A stretch of 19,893 nt of DNA from an uncultured Holophagaceae bacterium (GTDB taxonomy: Bacteria > Acidobacteriota > Holophagae > Holophagales > Holophagaceae): the NCBI GenBank assembly GCA_903927605.1, contig CAIYNT010000183.1:1-19893 (forward strand), read 5' to 3'. How positions within the stretch are numbered: the stretch's first letter is position 1; every line of letters starts with the position of its first letter. The position numbers and the translations under genes are program-made. The notes beneath the pieces are model-generated. The model saw only the letters and a program-made list of their open reading frames with translations. It had not been told where the DNA came from and made no database searches. This document shows, piece after piece, positions 6,440 through 14,213 of the stretch.

Positions 6440-8014
6440 TCAGGTAGTCCTGAATTTTGCCAGGGTAGTCGCAAGGCCCTCGGCAATGCCCGCGAGGTGC
6501 TCTGCGGTGCGGTTGACCTCTTCGACGGTCTGGCTGAGTTCAGTGGAGGCGGCAGCGCTCCGCTCGATTGAAACCGAGGTTTCTTCCACCTGGCGCGCAA
6601 CTTCTGCGGAGGTCTTTCCCTGTTCCTCCGTGGCTGACCCGATTTCCCGGGAAGCGCTGACCACGACCTGGATGTTTTCCAGGATGGTGCGGATGGTACC
6701 TTCCGTGGCCGACACGGTCCGCACCCCCTCGCCGATGGCTTCTTCCGTCTGGCTGATGAGATCACCGATCTGTTTCGCGGCCTGGGAGCTGTGCTCAGCG
6801 AGTTTGCGGACCTCTTCCGCCACCACCGCGAAACCTTTCCCTTGGGCTCCGGCCTTGGCCGCCTCGATGGCCGCGTTGAGAGAGAGCAGGTTGGTCTGGC
6901 GGGCAAGGTCCTGAATGACACGGACTGCCTGGACCATCTGGGTGGTTTTCTCCTGAATGGACTCCATCGCATGGACAGTGGCCTCACCTTGGTGGGCGCC
7001 TTCCTCGGCGGCATGAGCCATGGTTTCAGTCCGGGTGTTGCTCGACTGCACGTGCTTGGCCACTTCCTGGATGCTGGCCGAGAACTGGGTCATGGCCGCC
7101 GCAGTGCGCTCGGAGGTCTGACGCTGGGTCTCGGAGAACTGGGCGATTTCATGGGAAGTCTTGGCCAGCTCGTTGGCAGTGGCAGACAGCTCGGTCGCGC
7201 CTGAAGCCACCCGTGCCGAGTTCTCATTGACCGTGCGGATGACTTCGAACAGGGCTTGGAGGAAGGTGTTGGCCTCCCTGGCGATCTCCCCCATTTCATT
7301 CACGGAAGAGGCTTCGAGCCGACGGGTGAGATTCCAGGTCTCCCGGATGGTGCGAAGGTCGTGGGCGACCGTGTGGATGGGGCGCAAAATGGCGCGGAGC
7401 AAGTAGTAGAAGGCCAGGATCGTGCTGAGAATGGCCGCGATCCCGCCCACCAGGACCATCCAAAGGCTAGATTTTATTTCGTGACCCAAAGCGACTGATC
7501 CTTCTTCAAACTCCCTGTCGGCATGCTTGATGATCCCGTCGAACGACTCGCGGGACTTCATCGCGAGGGGTGTCGCGAAGGTCTCGTATTCCTTGAAGGC
7601 CGCAGGCCTTCTTTCGGGGGGAATGTCTCGGAGGGCCATCATCCGCTCCCGGCCATCCTTCACAAAAGCGAGGGTGGCCTCCCTGGCTTTTGTGATCAGA
7701 GCCTGATCTTCCGGGGTGGCAGCAGTCGCCTCAAGGGTGATGAAGGCCTTCTCGATCTTGGCGATGGTGTCATCCAGGGAATTCAGATCCTTCTCGATCG
7801 ATGAACCGAGCATGATATTCCGGGTCAGCCGCGATACGAAGTTCACCTCCCGCCCGATGACCACCGTCTGGACCTTGGCGGCGACCTGCCTCGACATGAG
7901 TCGATCGAACTGGTTGCGCAAACCCAGAAGGCTCATGATCACGACCGAGACGCCCAGTCCTACGACCAGCGATACGCCAATACCGAACAGAAGAATGCGA
8001 CGCTTGAAAGTCAT
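6440..8014 (-). CDS. Methyl-accepting chemotaxis protein
   Basis: Transmembrane chemoreceptor that controls the CheA kinase. The product is 524 residues: membrane helix 1 at about 7-32, a periplasmic four-helix-bundle sensor of about 150 residues, membrane helix 2 at about 184-206, a HAMP linker beginning LRPIHTVAHDL, and a long cytoplasmic coiled coil. The signalling hairpin is clear at about 366-410 (IQDLARQTNLLSLNAAIEAAKAG, then GKGFAVVAEEVRKLAEHS). There is no C-terminal NWETF-like pentapeptide, so CheR/CheB tethering at the tail is not expected. The sensor domain has no visible heme or other cofactor motif, so the ligand is unknown. No che genes are nearby, so this is an orphan receptor. 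The leader contains an inverted repeat just ahead of the ATG. Confidence 0.95.
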   Translation of the reverse strand: MTFKRRILLFGIGVSLVVGLGVSVVIMSLLGLRNQFDRLMSRQVAAKVQTVVIGREVNFVSRLTRNIMLGSSIEKDLNSLDDTIAKIEKAFITLEATAATPEDQALITKAREATLAFVKDGRERMMALRDIPPERRPAAFKEYETFATPLAMKSRESFDGIIKHADREFEEGSVALGHEIKSSLWMVLVGGIAAILSTILAFYYLLRAILRPIHTVAHDLRTIRETWNLTRRLEASSVNEMGEIAREANTFLQALFEVIRTVNENSARVASGATELSATANELAKTSHEIAQFSETQRQTSERTAAAMTQFSASIQEVAKHVQSSNTRTETMAHAAEEGAHQGEATVHAMESIQEKTTQMVQAVRVIQDLARQTNLLSLNAAIEAAKAGAQGKGFAVVAEEVRKLAEHSSQAAKQIGDLISQTEEAIGEGVRTVSATEGTIRTILENIQVVVSASREIGSATEEQGKTSAEVARQVEETSVSIERSAAASTELSQTVEEVNRTAEHLAGIAEGLATTLAKFRTT

Positions 8015-8020
8015 GGTGAC

Positions 8021-8043
8021 CCCGATACCTGCCTTATATCGGG
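8021..8043 (-). promoter_or_regulatory. Inverted repeat in the chemoreceptor leader
   Basis: CCCGATA (8021-8027) and TATCGGG (8037-8043) are perfect 7-base arms with a 9-base spacer, ending 6 bases upstream of the MCP ATG on the minus strand. The proximal arm contains the only G-rich ribosome-site candidate (GGGG). The element could be an RNA hairpin limiting translation or a protein operator; the distal arm also contains a TATAAG -10-like sequence. Confidence 0.4.
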
Positions 8044-8165
8044 CGCCGGCGACCGGGGCCTGAGATTTGGGAGCAGTTGCATGGAATCGAGCTGCGATGC
8101 GCCCCTCCCGTCAGGGCTCAGTTCCCGCGGGTGCAACAGCGTGGTTAAGCCTAGCTGGTCGAGGG

Positions 8166-9224
8166 CTATCGATAGTTCGCAGCCATGGCCTTCAATGTCT
8201 TGGCGATGTGATCCCTCAGCGCCTTCGGTTCGAGCACTTCGGCATCCGCCGCAAACTGCAGAACGAACCGGGTGGGGGCGGACAGCTCAGTGGCCTGGAA
8301 GCTGAGCAGCACCGTGCCGCCCTTTTCTTTGCGGACGGTGACGCGGGGCAGGGCCGGGGGCGCGTCCAGCAGGGCCTGGGGCCAGTTGGTGCCGCGGACA
8401 CGGAGGCTCACGCGGAAGGGAGCGGCGGGACTGAACCAGCCGCCGATCTGCAGGTCCCGGGCCTGCTCCAGGGGGGTCTTATCGGGGATGAGGCCGCGCT
8501 TGCTTTGCGCTTTCGCCTCCTCGATGCGGGCTAGGCGGAAGTGCCGGGGCTCCTGCTTGGCGGGATCCCAGGCCAGGAGGAAGGCGCAGCCGGAGAACAC
8601 ATCATGGGTGAGGGTGAAGGGCACCACGGTGCGGGCACTGGTGCGACCCGTGGAGGCGGCCTTGTAGGTCAATTCGAGCTCGCGGGGGCCCTCGGGATGG
8701 CCGAGGGCCAGCAGCACCTGGGTGAGCATCTTCGTATCGAGGGCCTGCTGGTCGTCAGCGCCACCGCGCACGCAGACATGGGCCTGGAGCGCGCGGAAGA
8801 GATCGCGGTCGCGGGTGCTCAAGTGGCTGTCTGCCAGAGTGCGGAGGCCCTCCAGCTGATCGAACCAGAGCTCTGTGGCCGTGCCCTCCAGGGCCATGAG
8901 GGCCACTTCCAGCGCCATGCGGGCGTGGGGGGTGATGCGGCTGTCCCAGTCCGGCGCCTTCTCCAGGGTGAAATGGATGAGCGCGGGCCGGCCATCCCGG
9001 GCCTTACCGAAGCGGGCGCCCTGCTCCTCTAGGAGCTGCACGGCGCGATCCACCGTGCGCATGGCCACGCCGCCCAGCTTGCGGGAGAGGCCTGCCTTGG
9101 TGATGCCGCGCTCCCCGGCATCACGGATGGCCTCCAGCACGATCTGGAGCCGCTCCGGCTTCACCAGGTGGCCCCCGTCGGGCCGGGGAGATTCAAGGAC
9201 CTTGCGGGATGCGGGGCGAGCCAT
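8166..9224 (-). CDS. WYL-domain transcriptional regulator
   Basis: Predicted cytosolic DNA-binding regulator of 352 residues. The ATG at 9224 has GGAGG 6 bases upstream and is preferred over an upstream in-frame start at 9269 that lacks such a site. The N-terminal segment (VKPERLQIVLEAIRDAGERGITKAGLSRKLGGVAMRTVDRAVQLLEEQGA) is a winged helix-turn-helix, followed by a short wing (ARFGKARDGRPALIHFTLEK). The middle has the WYL fold: ELELTYKAASTGRTSARTVVPFTLTHDVFSGCAFLLAWDPAKQEPRHFRLARIEEAKA, where the usual Y-x-x-x/W-Y-L strand reads AFLLAWD. A C-terminal WCX-like extension (FRVSLRVRG to VLEPKALRDHIAKTLKAMAANYR) completes the architecture. WYL domains sense ligands, sometimes nucleic acids, and regulate stress or defence genes, but no defence genes are adjacent. 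The target may be itself, given the AT-rich palindromic leader. Confidence 0.88.
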   Translation of the reverse strand: MARPASRKVLESPRPDGGHLVKPERLQIVLEAIRDAGERGITKAGLSRKLGGVAMRTVDRAVQLLEEQGARFGKARDGRPALIHFTLEKAPDWDSRITPHARMALEVALMALEGTATELWFDQLEGLRTLADSHLSTRDRDLFRALQAHVCVRGGADDQQALDTKMLTQVLLALGHPEGPRELELTYKAASTGRTSARTVVPFTLTHDVFSGCAFLLAWDPAKQEPRHFRLARIEEAKAQSKRGLIPDKTPLEQARDLQIGGWFSPAAPFRVSLRVRGTNWPQALLDAPPALPRVTVRKEKGGTVLLSFQATELSAPTRFVLQFAADAEVLEPKALRDHIAKTLKAMAANYR

Positions 9225-9237
9225 GACGACCTCCACA

Positions 9238-9263
9238 TTTAGAATTGGCCAGTAATTGTCTAA
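9238..9263 (-). promoter_or_regulatory. AT-rich imperfect palindrome upstream of the WYL regulator
   Basis: TTTAGAATT (9238-9246) and AATTGTCTAA (9254-9263) are near-mirror arms with one extra base in one arm. They lie just upstream of the WYL gene ribosome site in an unusually AT-rich patch. This is a possible autoregulatory operator or promoter region; no confident -35/-10 pair was assigned. Confidence 0.3.
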
Positions 9264-9332
9264 TAGCAAGGGGGATAAATGGGAGATCTTCGGTTCTCAG
9301 CCCTCGACCTGGGTCGCTTCGGTACTCTTGAT

Positions 9333-9950
9333 CTAAGGGTGCCAGAGAGTCAGGAATGGCTGTGCATCCCATGGAGTTGGGGCCTTCCTGAGGAGAGCCG
9401 CCAGGCCTGAGGGCGGCGCGGTTGGTGCATCCAGAACGGCATGAGCACCGGCAAACAGGGCACTCCAGAGGGCGGCCCGCACTGGCGCTTCTCCGAGTTG
9501 CGCGAGGGGCAGTCTGATCTGCGTGGCGTGGTCCCACCCGAGCTCGAGATTGAGACGGCGGAGCCGCGTCAAGATTTCGCCGTGAACCAGGCCAGAAGTG
9601 AACAGAGTGGAGGGAAGCACCACCTGCTCCCGGGCGTGGTAGGGTTCCCGGCCCTCTTCATCGTTGAAGCGCGGCCCGCCCAGAACATCGGGCGGCACCT
9701 CCGGACCAGACGGATCCCAGGCCAGGCCCGAGGCAGCGGCGGCCACCTCCGCGGCCCAGTCCCAGGCCGTTCCCGTGGCGCTGAACACCGTGGGCATCGG
9801 TTGGAGGGCCAGGAGGCCCAGGGCCACACCCTCGACCCGGTTCCGCAGTTGGGCATAGCTCAAGATTCCCCAGCCTGGGGCCGTGAGTGCCGGCCGCTCC
9901 TGGAGGCGGGCGGCCCGCTGGATGAGGAGGTCACGCAGGGTCTGGGCCAT
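9333..9950 (-). CDS. Short adenylate-forming (ANL) enzyme N-terminal-like protein, probably non-catalytic
   Basis: The 205-residue product resembles the first part of acyl-CoA synthetases. It starts with TLRDLLIQRAARLQERPAL and SYAQLRNRVEGVALGLLAL, the usual ANL opening. After a region corresponding to the substrate subdomain it has STLFTSGLVHGEILTRL, where ANL enzymes have the phosphate-binding loop TSGTTGxPKG. Here only TSG survives and the TG and PKG parts are missing. It continues with LPLAQLGEAPVRAALWSALFAGAHAVLDAP, like the LPLFH..G helix and AGA strand of the family, then stops where some 300 further residues would be expected. The core adenylation motifs and C-terminal lid are absent. 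The frame is intact with no stop, so either a truncated remnant or a repurposed domain is possible. The ribosome site is weak. It is divergent from the lipoprotein gene at 10103. Confidence 0.62.
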   Translation of the reverse strand: MAQTLRDLLIQRAARLQERPALTAPGWGILSYAQLRNRVEGVALGLLALQPMPTVFSATGTAWDWAAEVAAAASGLAWDPSGPEVPPDVLGGPRFNDEEGREPYHAREQVVLPSTLFTSGLVHGEILTRLRRLNLELGWDHATQIRLPLAQLGEAPVRAALWSALFAGAHAVLDAPTAPPSGLAALLRKAPTPWDAQPFLTLWHP

Positions 9951-10102
9951 GGCCGGTCAGTATCGCAAGCCGAGGGGTCGAGTCGGCACTCTAAAAATCC
10001 TTCGGATCAACCAACCCGCTTCGGGCTGGGTCAGAGGGAGAGTCCAGTCGTTCTTCCACCCTTCCGGAGCCCAGCTCCCCAATCCCCATCATGGAGGCCT
10101 GC

Positions 10103-11812
10103 ATGCGTCTCAACCCCCGCTCTCTGACCCCCCTGGCCCTGCCGGCGGGTCTCACGGTCCTGGCTCTGCTTACCGCTTGCGGTGGAAGCAGTTCCACAAG
10201 CTCTGCCGGTGCCGTGGCTCCTCCCACAGGAACCGCCAATGTCCTTATCACCGACGCCCCTTCCGACGACTGGAGCACCATCCAGGTGCAGGTCACGAAG
10301 GTCACGTTGGTTCATCAGGAGGATCACAGCAAGGAAGAGATCGCCTTCAGTGGCAATGCCACCATCAATCTGGTGGATTTGGACAGCATCGGCGAGCTGC
10401 TGGCGGCGGCTCAGCTTCCCGTAGGCAGCTACGACCAGATGAAGGTCTCTATCAACACTGACCCCACCACCATGAGCATCATCCCCGAAGGAAGCTCGAC
10501 GCCCGTGCCCTCCAGCCAGATTCATGTGGTGGGCAATGGCATCATCCCTGTGGCCATCAGTCCCGCCCTGACGGTCACGTCGGGCGGGAGCAATGCCGTC
10601 CAGGTGGACTTCGACCTGAACCATCCCCTCTTCATCAACCAGACGACCACCGGCGACGTGGTGCTCAACTTCCAGCTCAAGTTCAGGCCCAACCCATCGG
10701 CCCTGCATCTGATCCAGCTGCACCGCAATGTGGGCACCATCACGAGCCTCGGCACCACCGCGAGCACCATCCTGATGCACACGGTACATGGTCGGGACGT
10801 CACCCTCACCACGGACCTGAACACGCTGTTCTACGACGTGGACAACCGCCCCTTTGCCAAGGGCAGCTTCGCCGGCCTGGCCGCCTCGGATGCGGTGATG
10901 ATCGCCTCCCGTCTGCAGGATGACGGCAGTCTCTACGCCGTGCGGGTCTGGTATTGCACGGCTGCCAACGCGGCCAATCTGCCCATCGCGAACTGGTCTC
11001 CCGAAGGCCACGTCGTGAGCGTGAATACCGCCACCAACAGCATGCTCGTGGACAATGCCGACGGTCGTCCCCGCACCATCGACATCGACAACGATACGAT
11101 CTTCACCTTCCAGCAGTCGGTGACCATCGGCACGGGCCAGTCCTACCTTGCCGACGTGAGCCATGGATTCAAGGTCACCGTCGATGTGAAGGACCCCCTG
11201 GCCAGGCCCATGCACGCCAGCACGGTGAACATCGAGCGGGCCGTGGACAGTGGCTACATCGACAGTTCCACCACGGCCACCACCCTCACCTACGGCCAGA
11301 CGTATCTGAGCAACTTCCGTCATTACGCCTACAGCCCCACCTTCAGCTGGTGGGATTACGCCCAACCCAGCAATGCCTCCACGAGCATTCCCAGCTTCCT
11401 GGCTGCGCTGACGGGAGCGGGCACGACCCGCGTGATGGGTGCAAGCAGCCTGTCTTGGGACAGCGGCACCTCAGCCTGGGACGCGAACACCGCCATTCTC
11501 CTGCCAGTCCGCCTGCCCATGGCCACCATCGTGCAGAACTACGATGCCTCCACCGGGACGATGCAGATCTCCTATATCGATCCCATCACCACCAGTGCTG
11601 CGACCAAGACCATCAAGCTCACTTCGGCGGCTGGAGGAGGGCAGACCCTGGTGATGAAGATCGTCAAGCAGAACAGTGTGATCACCTCTGGACTGGACGA
11701 TCCCTCCAACTGGGCCGCAGACCTCACCACCAGCTCCACCAAGGTGTGGCTGACCGTGGTACCCAATGCCGATGGCAGCCTGGCCGCCTACAGCGTGGTG
11801 GTTCTGGAATAG
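10103..11812 (+). CDS. DUF4382 lipoprotein with repeated beta-rich (DUF5666-like) modules
   Basis: Predicted exported lipoprotein of 569 residues. The start at 10103 is supported by GGAGG at 10093-10097, 5 bases upstream; an in-frame ATG at 10091 lies too close to that site. The signal sequence ends in LLTAC with Cys26 as the lipidated residue, followed by a Gly/Ser/Thr-rich tether. The N-terminal domain (ANVLITDAPSDDWSTIQVQVTKVTLVH to VVLNFQLKF) is the DUF4382 type, whose function is unknown. After it come units opening GTITSLGTTASTILMHTVHGRDVTLTTDLNTLFYD, GHVVSVNTATNSMLVDNADGRPRTIDIDNDTIFTF and ATIVQNYDASTGTMQISYID, which resemble tandem OB-like DUF5666 modules. The composition is Thr/Ser/Ala-rich with few cysteines. 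It is a single-gene unit ending in a strong terminator. Surface exposure is inferred, and the molecular role is unknown. Confidence 0.87.
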   Translation: MRLNPRSLTPLALPAGLTVLALLTACGGSSSTSSAGAVAPPTGTANVLITDAPSDDWSTIQVQVTKVTLVHQEDHSKEEIAFSGNATINLVDLDSIGELLAAAQLPVGSYDQMKVSINTDPTTMSIIPEGSSTPVPSSQIHVVGNGIIPVAISPALTVTSGGSNAVQVDFDLNHPLFINQTTTGDVVLNFQLKFRPNPSALHLIQLHRNVGTITSLGTTASTILMHTVHGRDVTLTTDLNTLFYDVDNRPFAKGSFAGLAASDAVMIASRLQDDGSLYAVRVWYCTAANAANLPIANWSPEGHVVSVNTATNSMLVDNADGRPRTIDIDNDTIFTFQQSVTIGTGQSYLADVSHGFKVTVDVKDPLARPMHASTVNIERAVDSGYIDSSTTATTLTYGQTYLSNFRHYAYSPTFSWWDYAQPSNASTSIPSFLAALTGAGTTRVMGASSLSWDSGTSAWDANTAILLPVRLPMATIVQNYDASTGTMQISYIDPITTSAATKTIKLTSAAGGGQTLVMKIVKQNSVITSGLDDPSNWAADLTTSSTKVWLTVVPNADGSLAAYSVVVLE

Positions 11813-11826
11813 TGGGTATTTTCATG

Positions 11827-11860
11827 AGTAAGAGCGGCGCCGGTGGGCGCCGCTCTTACT
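11827..11860 (+). terminator. Rho-independent terminator after the DUF4382 lipoprotein gene
   Basis: GTAAGAGCGGCGCC (11828-11841) pairs perfectly with GGCGCCGCTCTTAC (11846-11859) across a 4-base GGTG loop, with a further A-T pair outside, followed by TTTG. It begins 15 bases past the stop. The converging methyltransferase gene ends about 105 bases further on. Confidence 0.82.
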
Positions 11861-11964
11861 TTGAGGGCTGTCCTGGCCCAATGATGGTAGGCGAATCTGC
11901 TGCCGGCTCCCACCCTGGAATCATTCTGGGAAGACGACGTTCTCCGCACACCCATCAAGGGGGA

Positions 11965-13128
11965 TCAAGCCAAGGCGGTGATCGCTCCCACGTTGAAGTT
12001 GGGGTGCTGGTCCATCAGGGGCCGGGGCGGAGGGGTGGATCCGATGTCACGGAAGCCGGCATGCGCCAGGGCGCTTACCCAGGCTTCGGGCGTGAGGAAG
12101 CCGTGGCTGGGCCGCCAGCGGGGGTCCAGTTCCACCTCCGTGAAACTCCGGATGAAGGAGAAGAAGAATTCCAGGTAGATGGGGTGCCCCAGGGACGGCT
12201 TGAGGCATTCGCCCAGGATCAGCCGACCACCCGGCCGGAGCCGACTGCGCAGGTCTAGGAGCACCGCTTCCAGGTTCTGGGCCACATGCACTACGTTGAT
12301 GCCGATGATGGCATCCAGGCTCGCCGTCGCGATGCCCTGGTCCCCCAGGGAGCGGTTCAGATCCAGGGTCTGGAAGGTGAGTGGCAGCCCCGGCGCGATG
12401 GCTTTCAGATCCCGCTGGGCGCGGCGGAGGAAGGCCGGCGCCACATCGGTGAACCGGTACTCCGCAATGCGGGAGAGCCAGCCCTCTGCTGCGCCCTGCC
12501 TGGCCACCAGCTGGGCAAAGGAACCCGCGCCCGCGCCCAGTTCCAGCAGATGGGCCCCCTCGGGCAAGCCTTCTCGCAGGGCTAGCAGGGTCAGCAGATT
12601 GTTGGGGAAGTAGCCGAGGTTCTCGTTGCGGAAGTAGGACAACCACAGGGGGAACAGGGTCAGGTCGAAGAGCAGGCCATCCCCCGCCTTTCCCTCGGTG
12701 AAGAAGGGCCGAATGTGCGATCTCACCCCATCCAGCAGATCGAAGTTGACGCCATGGCCGGGGGCTTCGGCATCCACTGTCTCGCGGATGCGGGCGAGAT
12801 CCAGGTCCGGTTCGCCCTTCAGGGTGTAGAGCTCGCCTTCCCGGAGGAGCAGGTCCTCCGTCACGAGAAAGGGCAGCATCCAGGCCAGGGGTTTGCGGAC
12901 CTGATCCGGCAGCCCCTGGCATAGGTCATCCAGGGTGGTGCCGGCCCGAAGCCGGGTCTCCCATCCGAGGTCGAGGAGCAGGAGCAGGCAGGTGCGGGCG
13001 GTGTACAGGGCCGAAGCCCGATGCAGCACCAGGAAAGGGCGAGTGAAGAGGCGCGCGATTTCGGACCCCTGAGGCCCCAGCAGGTCGAGGCTGGGTGGAG
13101 CCTCGATGGGGCCGAGGGAGTTGGGCAT
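11965..13128 (-). CDS. Class I SAM-dependent methyltransferase, coupled to prs
   Basis: Predicted cytosolic methyltransferase of 387 residues. The Rossmann-type SAM-binding motif I is LLELGAGAGS at about 194-203, followed by an acidic post-I strand (EYRFTDVAPAFLRRAQRDL), motif II-like SLDAIIGINVVHVAQNLEAVL and motif III-like LRPGGRLILGECLKPS. The N-terminal 180 residues are helical and include a winged-helix-like stretch (TLDDLCQGLPDQVRKPLAWMLPFLVTEDLLLREGELYTLKG), as in O-methyltransferases and polyketide-synthase methyltransferase domains that dimerise there. The substrate cannot be read from the sequence. The ATG at 13128 overlaps the prs stop by one base (TGATG), so translation is probably coupled to prs. 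No biosynthetic gene cluster surrounds it, which makes a secondary-metabolite role uncertain. Confidence 0.85.
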   Translation of the reverse strand: MPNSLGPIEAPPSLDLLGPQGSEIARLFTRPFLVLHRASALYTARTCLLLLLDLGWETRLRAGTTLDDLCQGLPDQVRKPLAWMLPFLVTEDLLLREGELYTLKGEPDLDLARIRETVDAEAPGHGVNFDLLDGVRSHIRPFFTEGKAGDGLLFDLTLFPLWLSYFRNENLGYFPNNLLTLLALREGLPEGAHLLELGAGAGSFAQLVARQGAAEGWLSRIAEYRFTDVAPAFLRRAQRDLKAIAPGLPLTFQTLDLNRSLGDQGIATASLDAIIGINVVHVAQNLEAVLLDLRSRLRPGGRLILGECLKPSLGHPIYLEFFFSFIRSFTEVELDPRWRPSHGFLTPEAWVSALAHAGFRDIGSTPPPRPLMDQHPNFNVGAITALA

Positions 13129-14075
13129 CAGTCCATCATCTCGCTGATGCTCCGTCCTCCGTGGATGCGCAGGATCGCGTCGCCAAACAGCGCCGCGGTG
13201 GATAGCACCTTGAGGTTGGGCAGTTGCTTGGCCCGCTCAGGCGAGACGGGGATGCTGTCCGTGACCACCAGTTCGTCGAGGTTGGCAGAAGTCAGGGTCT
13301 CCAGGGCATTGCCCGAGAACACCGGGTGCGTGACCCCCACCCGCACCGAGCGCGCGCCCAGTTCGCGGAGGATGCGGGCCGCTTCCTTGATGGAACCGCC
13401 GGTGGCGATCTCGTCGTCGTAGATGATGGCGTCCCGGCCCTTCACATCGCCGATGAGGGCCACGCTCTGGGCCTTCTCCGAGTCGTCGAAGCGGCGCTTA
13501 TCGATGATGGCCATGGGCACGGAGAGGCGCTTGGCGAAGTGCCCCGCGAACTTGGCCGCCCCGGCGTCCGTGGCCACCACCGTGGTGTTCGAGAGGTCCT
13601 TGGTCTTGAAATAGTTCGAGAGGATGGGCGTGGCCAGCAGCTGGTCCGCAGGCTTGCGGAAGAAACCCAGGATCTGCGGCGCATGCAGCGTCATGGTCAG
13701 CACCCGGTCGGCACCGGCGGTTTCCAGCAGATCGGCCACCAGGCGGGCCGTGATGGAAATGCGCGCCTCGTCCTTCTTGTCGCTCCGGGCATAGGGGAAG
13801 TAGGGCAGCACTGCCGTGATGCGGGCCACGGAAGCGAACTTCAGGGCATCGATGAGGATGAGCAGTTCCATCAGGTTGTCGCTGACGGGGGGACAGGACG
13901 ACTGGATCACGAAGACATCCGCTTCCCGGACGTTCTCCTCGACCTTCACCTTGATGTTCTCGTTGGAGAACCGCGTTACCTTCAGGCGGCCCAGCGGCAT
14001 GCCCATGTGGGTGGCGATACCGCTTGCCAGGTCCGGGTGGCTGCTCCCGGAAAAGACCTTCATCTCGCCGAACAT
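13128..14075 (-). CDS. prs: Ribose-phosphate pyrophosphokinase (PRPP synthetase)
   Basis: Makes PRPP from ribose 5-phosphate and ATP, feeding purine, pyrimidine, NAD, His and Trp synthesis. The start at ATG 14075 (MFGEMKVFSGSSHPDLA) gives 315 residues, the usual length; the frame is open to 14129 but the extra residues do not resemble the family. Visible signatures are FSNENIKVKVEENVREADVFVIQS (substrate loop), ITAVLPYFPYARSDKKDEARISITARLVADLLETAGADRVLTMTLHAPQ, the flexible-loop DKRR at about 192-195, and the PRPP loop IIYDDEIATGGSI at about 217-229. The last differs from the common VDDMIDTGGT, and LHAPQILGFF replaces LHADQIQGFF, so this is a somewhat divergent Prs. It lies between gpt and the methyltransferase, with the latter overlapping its stop. 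Confidence 0.95.
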   Translation of the reverse strand: MFGEMKVFSGSSHPDLASGIATHMGMPLGRLKVTRFSNENIKVKVEENVREADVFVIQSSCPPVSDNLMELLILIDALKFASVARITAVLPYFPYARSDKKDEARISITARLVADLLETAGADRVLTMTLHAPQILGFFRKPADQLLATPILSNYFKTKDLSNTTVVATDAGAAKFAGHFAKRLSVPMAIIDKRRFDDSEKAQSVALIGDVKGRDAIIYDDEIATGGSIKEAARILRELGARSVRVGVTHPVFSGNALETLTSANLDELVVTDSIPVSPERAKQLPNLKVLSTAALFGDAILRIHGGRSISEMMD

Positions 14076-14195
14076 GGATCCCCCGATCGTAAATTCAGTG
14101 TAACCCACCGACCGGGTGGAGGTCGTCACATGGGAAAACCGGATCCGGGGCCCTGCCGCTCTGAAGCCGGGGGACCCTGGGGATCAAGCCGGCTG

Positions 14196-14213
14196 GGCCA
14201 GGGACGCCTGGCC
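14196..14213 (-). terminator. GC hairpin directly after the gpt stop
   Basis: GGCCAGG (14196-14202) and CCTGGCC (14207-14213) are perfect 7-bp arms around a 4-base loop, touching the gpt stop codon on the minus strand. No T-run follows, so it may attenuate rather than end transcription toward prs. Confidence 0.42.

Noticed and set aside
8167..8176. CTATCGATAG palindrome at the end of the WYL gene
   Set aside because: It is short and overlaps the Tyr-Arg-stop codons, with no second copy or context to suggest a site.
10031..11365. 444-codon minus-strand frame opposite the DUF4382 lipoprotein gene
   Set aside because: It is His/Gly/Val-rich low-information translation with no motif, while the plus strand has an RBS, a lipobox and a terminator.
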